The notes beneath the pieces are model-generated. The model searched no databases and was not told the origin of the DNA. It was given only the letters and a program-made list of their open reading frames with translations. From the NCBI GenBank assembly GCA_903854235.1, contig CAINVV010000035.1, positions 1 to 35,523 on the forward strand: 35,523 nucleotides of DNA. Reading direction: 5' to 3'. A program made the translations under genes and the position numbers. Shown here in pieces: positions 1-6,741 of the stretch; position 1 is the first letter of the stretch, and each line of letters starts with the position of its first letter. The DNA comes from an uncultured Bacteroidia bacterium (GTDB lineage: Bacteria > Bacteroidota > Bacteroidia > Bacteroidales > Prolixibacteraceae).

Positions 1-119
1 ATCGGAATTCGCCGCACCAATTAATCCCAAACGACAATTTTCATCCTTCGTGTTGAGAGGTTGAACAATTTTTCCTACTTTCCCCTCCAACTATTGATGT
101 TTCAACGACAAAAATAAAC

Positions 120-884
120 ATGCTGATCCTGCTATCTCCCTCCAAGACCCACGACCTCCACGCCGGCGGTTCAACTACGGACTATTCGATGCCGCTCTTT
201 CCCAAGGAGGCAGCCACGCTGATGAAGTATCTCAAGAAAATGAAGGTGGGTCAGCTGGAGGAGGTGATGAAGATCAGCCCCAAACTGGCCTGGCAGGTAC
301 AGGAGAGGATCGCACTCTGGCAACCTGAATTTACTTTTGCTAACACCAACCAGGCCCTCTACCTCTTCAAGGGAGAGGTCTACCACGGATTGGATGCAGC
401 AACCCTGCCGGTGGAAGTGGTAGAATATGCCCAGCGGCATCTGCGCATCCTATCTGGATTGTATGGCGTGATTCGACCGTTGGACCGGATACAGCCCCAT
501 CGGTTGGAGATGGAAACCGCCCTTCGGTTCGGAAAATACGAAAGTCTCTACCACTTCTGGAGGGAGAAAATTACCAGGCAGATTCTGGTGGATTTGAAGG
601 AGAGCGGTTCCAAACTGCTGATCAACCTCGCTTCGCAGGAGTATTCTTCTGCGCTGGAGATGAAAAAGCTGAAGGCAAAAATCGTCGCACCCCAATTTTT
701 GGAAAGCAGGAACGATTCCTTTCAAATGATTACCGTTTATGCCAAGAAGGCCAGGGGGATGATGGCCCGCTTTATTCTTGAGTACCAAATTAGCTGCGAA
801 GAGGATCTAATGGGATTCGACAGCGGAGGATATTGCTTCAATGCGAATCTGTCGAAGCCAGGAGTGCCGGTGTTCACGAGGTAA
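120..884 (+). CDS. yaaA: Peroxide stress protein YaaA (UPF0246/DUF328 family)
   Basis: 254 aa ORF starting MLILLSPSKTHD, with LSGLYGVIRPLDRIQPHRLEM and NLASQEYS motifs typical of YaaA. Confidence 0.93.
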   Translation: MLILLSPSKTHDLHAGGSTTDYSMPLFPKEAATLMKYLKKMKVGQLEEVMKISPKLAWQVQERIALWQPEFTFANTNQALYLFKGEVYHGLDAATLPVEVVEYAQRHLRILSGLYGVIRPLDRIQPHRLEMETALRFGKYESLYHFWREKITRQILVDLKESGSKLLINLASQEYSSALEMKKLKAKIVAPQFLESRNDSFQMITVYAKKARGMMARFILEYQISCEEDLMGFDSGGYCFNANLSKPGVPVFTR

Positions 885-906
885 GTGAAAAGTGAAAAGT
901 GAAAAA
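885..906 (+). repeat. GTGAAAA heptad repeat array abutting the yaaA stop codon
   Basis: GTGAAAAGTGAAAAGTGAAAAA directly after TAA. Confidence 0.85.
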
Positions 907-1164
907 TAATGAAAATGATGGATTTGTTGTGTAGATAGGAGATCTGGCGTTTGCAATCAAATAAAAGTGTTGTTGAAGATGCGATTTGGAAATCCCTTCA
1001 CCCTGAACGATATCGTGCCGCAATTTTCATCGCGGAAATGCTGGTGTTTTCATTAACTGCTGTGCGATTAAAAATCGCACCACCAGATTTCACTTCTTTA
1101 TAAATCCGGACTAAAAGAATTTCTTAATTGGTGTGGAATTCGTGGTTGGAATTTTCATTATCCA

Positions 1165-1192
1165 TCATTTTTCACTTTTCACTTTTTCCATC
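1165..1192 (-). repeat. GTGAAAA heptad repeat array (minus strand)
   Basis: Plus strand reads TCATTTTTCACTTTTCACTTTTTCCATC. Confidence 0.8.
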
Positions 1193-1220
1193 GGTTGAAC
1201 CCGCTTCGGGGTTCCGGATC
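1193..1220 (-). repeat. REP-like palindromic repeat, copy 1
   Basis: GGTTGAACCCGCTTCGGGGTTCCGGATC; its reverse complement matches 6624-6651 at 27/28 positions; internal hairpin GAACCC/GGGTTC. Confidence 0.8.
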
Positions 1221-1315
1221 TCCGCCAGGCGCCCTCCCCCCCGGTTTCACCGGGGGTTATTCACATTCAAGTCCTTTGGACTTATTGACCAGCGAATCTT
1301 GATCCTTCCTCCAAC

Positions 1316-1397
1316 ATCCATCATTCATCATTTTTCACACATCCCTCATTTATCACTTTTCATTCATCCTTCATCCTTCATCATTCTTCACTTCTCA
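1316..1397 (-). repeat. Degenerate GTGAAAA/GATGAAG repeat array that supplies the SMUG2-like stop codon
   Basis: On the minus strand: ATG TGA GAAGTGAAGAATGATGAAGGATGAAGGATGAATGAAAAGTGATAAATGAGGGATGTGTGAAAAATGATG. Confidence 0.7.
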
Positions 1398-2087
1398 CAT
1401 CCTCTTAAACGCCCCTACATATTTATCCAGATACACCTGCTTGGATTTTGATTTGTACTGCATCACAAACCGGGGATGCTCCAGGGCGATGATCTCCCCG
1501 AAGAAATGGAACTTGTCGTTGAGCGACCGCAGGTATTTTTCGTTCTGACCAGTGCCGAAACAGTAGCAAATATCTGTCTGCATCCCGAGGGCAATCAGCT
1601 TCCGGATGTTTTCGATGCTGTACTCGTAAATGGCTGCCGACAGCTCTTTGCTGTCGTAATAGTTGTAATTCTTCTCCTTCCCTCCTTCGTCGGTGATAGT
1701 GAATCCGAGCGGAACGACCGAATTGATGAAGAAATCCCTGTAAAAAGCGTGCGTTCCGCCGTAGACGTCAATCACTTCGTAGACAAACACGGAGGAGGGT
1801 TCGTGCGTCGATTTGCCTGTGTAGGCGATCTCACACTCCTTGTTCAGGCGCTTGGTGTCTGTGAAGGGAATCCCTGTCACGCCGGCACCAAAGCGACCCG
1901 GATTGATTCCCAGAATCAGATGTCGGGGATGGTTATCGTCGTAGAATTTACGGTAGAATGCACTTGAAAGTGGCAGAATCTGTTCGTTTTCGACGAAAGG
2001 GTTCATGATCCGAATGCCTTCGGGTAAGCTGCCGTCGAAACGGAGCGAACGGTTGAATTCAATAATTCTGTCTGCTAAAGTCTGCAT
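1395..2087 (-). CDS. SMUG2-like uracil-DNA glycosylase superfamily protein (DUF4918)
   Basis: Motif GINPGRFGAGVTGIPFTD resembles SMUG-type motif 1 (GMNPGPFGMAQTGVPF); C-terminal EHPRFVMQYK resembles the HPS/HPR motif 2. Confidence 0.85.
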   Translation of the reverse strand: MQTLADRIIEFNRSLRFDGSLPEGIRIMNPFVENEQILPLSSAFYRKFYDDNHPRHLILGINPGRFGAGVTGIPFTDTKRLNKECEIAYTGKSTHEPSSVFVYEVIDVYGGTHAFYRDFFINSVVPLGFTITDEGGKEKNYNYYDSKELSAAIYEYSIENIRKLIALGMQTDICYCFGTGQNEKYLRSLNDKFHFFGEIIALEHPRFVMQYKSKSKQVYLDKYVGAFKRM

Positions 2088-2091
2088 GATC

Positions 2092-4803
2092 CTATTTCGT
2101 GTACATCTTCTTTCGTTCGATCTCTTCGTCGTCCATGTCGGGTCCTTTCTCTATCTGCTTCCAGTCGATGGTTTTGTTGTATTTCTTCATCGCTTTTTCG
2201 GCATCAAAGATCCTGGAGTCGTGCAATTCCATCGTATAGGGAGTATAATCCGGTTTCGGTGTGAAAAAATCCTGCAGCAGGGAAGCCGTGGCATCGAACT
2301 GGTTGACATAAGGCACCCCGAGAAGGTTGTAGATGGTCTTCAGGATGGAACCGAAGTTGGCGTGCGTGTGGGATACATATCCCCTTTTCACATAGGGACC
2401 TGCCATCATCAGCACCGAGCGGTGGGCATCCACATGGTCAGCGCCTCCCTGCGGATCATCTTCCGTGATGATAACCAGCATGTTTTTCCAGTATTTTGTC
2501 CGGGAGAGAAAATGCAAAATCCGCCCGACCGCCAGATCGTTGTCGACCATGAAGGAGCTCTTGTACAGGTAGCCATCCTGTGGTCTAATGTCGGCGCCGT
2601 GATCGTTGGGAACCTGCATCGTCAGAAAGGAGGGCAGCTTTTCTTTTCCCTTGATCCATCTGGCGGTAAACTCCCGCTCAAACTGGTCCATTCGGTACTG
2701 GTCAGGGATGTTGGTATTGAATCCGGCATAATCGTGGCTGGTGCGGTTAAACAGTGCCTTTTGCATCGGAACCATCACTCCATGCGCGGCTCCTGTATTG
2801 GTATCGAACCACTCCTCGCGAACATGTCCGGTTTCATTGGCCTCCCCGAAATTATAGAAGGAGACGTTGGTTCTGTCGAGGGCTTCCCATAGTCCGCCAA
2901 TCTCTGCATAATCTTCTGGATCGATGCTACCTGTGGTGCAGGGGAAACGTCTGCCTGGCGCCTTTGAAAATATTTTTGAGCTCTTGGAGGCGCTTGAATT
3001 GGCTTCGACCCATTCGTTGGGAATGACCCCCACCATCCAGTGGTGGCCATGAATAGAGGCATCGCCGTCGCAATAGAAATTGTCGGAAAAGGCAAATTGT
3101 TTGGCCGCCTTGAGGTGGTTGGGACTGATACGAAGATCGGGAAACTTCTTTCGCATGGAATCGGGCAGGGTGTATTCGTTGTGTACCCCAAATCGTGCCA
3201 TGGTACTGTCTCCTGTCGCATTCTTCAGCTGACCGAAGATTTCATCGTAAGTCCTGTTTTCCTTGGTGATGTAGACCACGTATTTAATGGGGGATTTCCT
3301 GAGTCCCGGCAGGGCTGGCAGGGGATTCTTCACATCGTCGGTGATGGTGAGGGTCTGGAAGGTATCGTCTATCACCTGCTTCGTATAGGATGCCAGTTGA
3401 GCAGCATCGGGCATTTTCACCTTTTGGAAGGTTCCCAGCTGGATGTCGCCAATGTAACTGCCTTGCGGCGGAGCCACGAACCCCTTGCCTCCGTTCGGTC
3501 CGGCACCCAATCCCCGGCAGGTGATGATGTAAATTTCCTTTTCATCCTCCGACAAACGGACGCGTGTCGGTCCCCAGCAGGAGGGGATCAGTCCTTTTGT
3601 CGTTCTCGAATCAATGTCAATGACTGCTACAGAATTGAAGCCCAACAGGGCCACGTAAAGGGTCTTCTCATCCTTGCTCAGCGTGATGCCAAAGGGTAGC
3701 AAACCACGGTATTTGTTGATGCGCGGATCCACCAGAATCGGAATTTCTCCCAAAAGCTGGTGATTTTTGTAATCGATGATGGAGATGTTGTCGTTGGTGG
3801 CATTGGTCACGTAGGCAAATTGCTTGCCCACGGCGATCGAATTGGGACTGGCACCACCTACTACTTCGGCCCCTTCCACCATCTGTCCGATCTGGTGGCC
3901 GGTCTTGAATTTGTCCATCACCCGGTTGGTTTCCAAATTGATGGTGAACACGCTCATGGCATCCGGGTTCAACGGACTACCCACTCCGGGAACCTGATGA
4001 CCTTCCACAATCGTGCCATTGATTGACTCTTTGGTATTGTCGCCGTAGGGATGATGGGAGATCAGCAGGGAGTCGTAGTTCTTGGGCGTAGCCCCCGTGA
4101 TCAGTGGATAGGAATACATGCCCACATTGGCCACGAGGGCCGTCTTTTTATCGGGGCTCAGTGTGAGGCCAAAAGGGAGTCGGCCTACCGGGATAGAAGC
4201 GGTGATCTTGCGGGTGGTCAGATTGATACGGACCATTCTGAAATTGGCCCGGTCGAGTGCGAGCAGTTCGTTGTTCGTTTCATTCAGCACCAGGTCTGAG
4301 GTAAAACTATCCCCATAATCGGTGCCATTTACCTTGCCATTCAGGGAGATGGAGTCGGTCCGGTTCAGGGTTTCGGTGTTGTAGACGATGACGGCCCCAT
4401 TGTCGCCGCCGCTCAGGTAGACCGTTTTCGAATCCTTGGAAAAGGCGACACCCAGAAATGATCCTTTCGACAGAGGAGACTTGATTTTTTTGTCGTAACT
4501 GGGAACCCTGGTGACATGCAGGTCCTGGATGTCAATGATCGAGATGACCCCATTGTGCAGGGTCACCGATTTTTTTCCATCCGGCGAGATCGCCAGGCCG
4601 AAAGGGTCGTTGGTGATCCGGATCATCTCCCCGGCAGGATGGAGAAACCGGCCGCTTGGCAGGACGGTTGTTCCGTTGGGTTTGATTTCGGTGAATTTAT
4701 TCCCGGCTGGAACGGAGAGTATTTCGACCTTTTTTTGCGCCATCAGGGTTGGGCAGGATGAGGCAAAAAAGGCCACGATCAGGATACGAAAAAGGAATCT
4801 CAT
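2092..4803 (-). CDS. Bifunctional YncE-like beta-propeller / alkaline phosphatase (phosphoesterase) family protein, secreted
   Basis: Signal peptide; repeated propeller blades (VSIIDIQDLHV, VANVGM, VTNATNDNISIIDYKN, LYVALLGFNSVAVIDI) followed by a phosphoesterase domain (TKENRTYDEIFGQ, DNFYCDGDASIHGHHW, ITEDDPQGGADHVDAHRS). Confidence 0.88.
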   Translation of the reverse strand: MRFLFRILIVAFFASSCPTLMAQKKVEILSVPAGNKFTEIKPNGTTVLPSGRFLHPAGEMIRITNDPFGLAISPDGKKSVTLHNGVISIIDIQDLHVTRVPSYDKKIKSPLSKGSFLGVAFSKDSKTVYLSGGDNGAVIVYNTETLNRTDSISLNGKVNGTDYGDSFTSDLVLNETNNELLALDRANFRMVRINLTTRKITASIPVGRLPFGLTLSPDKKTALVANVGMYSYPLITGATPKNYDSLLISHHPYGDNTKESINGTIVEGHQVPGVGSPLNPDAMSVFTINLETNRVMDKFKTGHQIGQMVEGAEVVGGASPNSIAVGKQFAYVTNATNDNISIIDYKNHQLLGEIPILVDPRINKYRGLLPFGITLSKDEKTLYVALLGFNSVAVIDIDSRTTKGLIPSCWGPTRVRLSEDEKEIYIITCRGLGAGPNGGKGFVAPPQGSYIGDIQLGTFQKVKMPDAAQLASYTKQVIDDTFQTLTITDDVKNPLPALPGLRKSPIKYVVYITKENRTYDEIFGQLKNATGDSTMARFGVHNEYTLPDSMRKKFPDLRISPNHLKAAKQFAFSDNFYCDGDASIHGHHWMVGVIPNEWVEANSSASKSSKIFSKAPGRRFPCTTGSIDPEDYAEIGGLWEALDRTNVSFYNFGEANETGHVREEWFDTNTGAAHGVMVPMQKALFNRTSHDYAGFNTNIPDQYRMDQFEREFTARWIKGKEKLPSFLTMQVPNDHGADIRPQDGYLYKSSFMVDNDLAVGRILHFLSRTKYWKNMLVIITEDDPQGGADHVDAHRSVLMMAGPYVKRGYVSHTHANFGSILKTIYNLLGVPYVNQFDATASLLQDFFTPKPDYTPYTMELHDSRIFDAEKAMKKYNKTIDWKQIEKGPDMDDEEIERKKMYTK

Positions 4804-4940
4804 GCGTTTGATATTTTGTTTTTTAGTTGTAGAAGGAACCGGGAACCGGTACCGTTAATAGTCGGGTTAAAATTATTCATTCCATTTGGTTATTTCACAT
4901 GGTCTTCTGCCATTTGCCCCATTTTTAGTATAATTGTATG

Positions 4941-5762
4941 ATGTGCGGACGATTTGTACAGGTCATAGACCTTGAGCTTTTTGTGAAACGGTTTGGTGTC
5001 AGCAGTGCACCGGAGATCAACCTTGCCTCCAGCTACAATGTGGCGGTGGGGGATCTGGCTTATGTCATCACCAACGACAAGCCAGGGGATCTTCAGGCAT
5101 TCCAGTTTGGCCTCACCCCCTCCTGGGCTCCAAAGAAGATGTATCTGATCAATGCCCGGTCGGAGGGGGATCTGAACCCTGAGAATGATGTCAATTACTC
5201 CGGGCAACTGGGAATCCAGAATAAACCCTCCTTCCGGACCTCCTTCCGCTCGAGGAGGTGTCTGGTGATTGCCAACGGCTACATCGAAGGTCCTGAGAAG
5301 GAGCGGCTGAACAAGCCCTTTCTGATCCAAAAGAAGGACGAGGAGCTGTTTTGCTTTGCCGGCATCTGGGATACCTGGGTCAACAATACTACCGGCGAGC
5401 TGACCAACTCCTTCACCATCATCACCACTGTGGCCAATTCTGTGACGCAGGAGATCGGGCATCACCGTTCTCCGGTCGTGCTCGATCAAAAGGATGAGCA
5501 GAAATGGCTCGACGATTCGCTGCCGCTGGAGGAGGTGCTGGGGTTGCTCAAACCCTATCAGGGGGAGCATTTCAAGGCAGAGGCGATCTCCATCAAGATC
5601 AAGGATCCGCACAACAAAAGCAAGGATTATATCATTCCCATCGATACCAATGGTCCGACCGAGTACGGATCAATCGTAACGAAAGATGTGAGGCTACAGG
5701 GGATGGGGGGTGGAAAAAGGAAGCAGTATCCGCCGCCGGATACGCAAGGGAAGCTGTTTTAG
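4941..5762 (+). CDS. SOS response-associated peptidase (SRAP; HMCES/YedK family)
   Basis: N-terminal MCGRF with Cys2; INARSEG, GYIEG and GHHRSPV motifs match the SRAP catalytic Asn/Glu/His positions. The ORF track starts at 4938 (MMCGRF), but Cys must be residue 2, so 4941 is preferred. Confidence 0.9.
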   Translation: MCGRFVQVIDLELFVKRFGVSSAPEINLASSYNVAVGDLAYVITNDKPGDLQAFQFGLTPSWAPKKMYLINARSEGDLNPENDVNYSGQLGIQNKPSFRTSFRSRRCLVIANGYIEGPEKERLNKPFLIQKKDEELFCFAGIWDTWVNNTTGELTNSFTIITTVANSVTQEIGHHRSPVVLDQKDEQKWLDDSLPLEEVLGLLKPYQGEHFKAEAISIKIKDPHNKSKDYIIPIDTNGPTEYGSIVTKDVRLQGMGGGKRKQYPPPDTQGKLF

Positions 5763-5765
5763 GGA

Positions 5766-5797
5766 GTGAAAAATGAAAAGTGAAAAGTGAAAAATGA
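5766..5797 (+). repeat. GTGAAAA heptad repeat array 3 bp after the SRAP stop codon
   Basis: GTGAAAAATGAAAAGTGAAAAGTGAAAAATGA. Confidence 0.85.
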
Positions 5798-5892
5798 GGG
5801 ATGATGTATGATGGTTGTTGGATTGGGGGAAGATCTGCCCAGATAGGCCCATTGTTAACAGCCAATAGCCAACGACCAATCGCTTTCTTAAA

Positions 5893-6204
5893 CTATCCGA
5901 TTGAGATATTTAAATGCTTTTCGAGACCTACCTCGATGAGTTTGTAGTAGGTTGATATTTGAATATCACTTTGACCTTTCTCAATTCTTGAGATGTAGCT
6001 CTTTTTGGTACCGGTTCTTTCCGCCAGTTGTTCCTGGGTAATCTTTGCCTCCTGGCGTGCTTCCTTTAGCATAACACCCAGTCTGAATGCAAGAGAATCC
6101 GCATCAAATTTATCCCTTTGCGGGGAACCCTTTTCCCCGTACTTATCCTTTAAAAGATCTTCAAAATCAGTTAAATTCTTCATGCTCCTCCTTGTATTTT
6201 TCAA
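5893..6204 (-). CDS. XRE-family HTH antitoxin (HigA-like)
   Basis: HTH_3 pattern LGVMLKEARQEAKITQEQLAERTGTKKSYISRIEKGQSD; overlaps the 3' end of an upstream RelE/HigB-like ORF. The real start may be 6183 (MKNLTDF). Confidence 0.85.
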   Translation of the reverse strand: MKNTRRSMKNLTDFEDLLKDKYGEKGSPQRDKFDADSLAFRLGVMLKEARQEAKITQEQLAERTGTKKSYISRIEKGQSDIQISTYYKLIEVGLEKHLNISIG

Positions 6205-6526
6205 TTAGGTATTCCCTTTTCAATTTCTCTGCAAGTTTGATCTCTTTTGCTGGAGTCTTTTGCGATTTCTTTAAAAAACAATTTGTCAGCACAACCAAAT
6301 CCCCTTTGTCGAAAAAGCATAGAATCCGGATATTTTTAAAAGTCGACATCACCCGAATTTCATAGATCTGTTCGGTATTTTCAAGATACTTTAGGAATTT
6401 TACCGGTACTTGCTTTTCGAATCGGACCAAATCGAGTACATATTCAATTTTATTCTGGATTTTAGGATCCTGCGATTTATAAAAATTCACGAAGTAATCT
6501 TTATAGACAACTATCCTTCTGATCAT
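6167..6526 (-). CDS. Type II toxin, RelE/HigB-like (phage Gp49-like family)
   Basis: KFLKYLENTEQIYEIRVMSTFKNIRILCFFDKGDLVVLTNCFLKKSQKTPAKEIKLAEKLKREY is typical of Gp49-like HigB toxins; coupled to an XRE antitoxin immediately downstream. Confidence 0.87.
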   Translation of the reverse strand: MIRRIVVYKDYFVNFYKSQDPKIQNKIEYVLDLVRFEKQVPVKFLKYLENTEQIYEIRVMSTFKNIRILCFFDKGDLVVLTNCFLKKSQKTPAKEIKLAEKLKREYLIEKYKEEHEEFN

Positions 6527-6623
6527 TTGGCAAAGTTAACTAATTAGTTTACTATTTTGACTCTTATGTGAAAAATTTAATTGCGGGTTTGAGATGAAAC
6601 CGGTGGGGGAAAAGACTATCCCT

Positions 6624-6651
6624 GATCCGGAACCCCGAAGCGCGTTCAACC
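6624..6651 (+). repeat. REP-like palindromic repeat, copy 2
   Basis: GATCCGGAACCCCGAAGCGCGTTCAACC, inverted relative to copy 1, one mismatch. Confidence 0.8.
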
Positions 6652-6701
6652 TGGCTGAGGCCAATCTCCCCCTAATTCATCATCCAACATTCATCATCCC
6701 T

Positions 6702-6741
6702 CATCCCTCACTTTTCACTTTTCACTTTTCATTTCCCTTCA
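6702..6741 (-). repeat. GTGAAAA heptad repeat array overlapping the dnaE2-like stop codon
   Basis: Minus strand: TGA AGGGAAATGAAAAGTGAAAAGTGAAAAGTGAGGGATG. Confidence 0.85.

Noticed and set aside
885-910. Heptad arrays considered as a CRISPR or VNTR locus
   Set aside because: Units are 7 bp with no unique spacers; not a CRISPR. Retained only as dispersed short-period repeats.
1128-1451. 107-aa ORF (FHFSLFPSVEPASGF...HHFSHIPHLSLFIHPSSF)
   Set aside because: Reads through REP-like hairpins and the open strand of the GTGAAAA repeats; a repeat-derived artefact.
2005-2892. 295-aa plus-strand ORF
   Set aside because: Antisense across the SMUG2-like 5' end and the phosphoesterase domain; no domain evidence.
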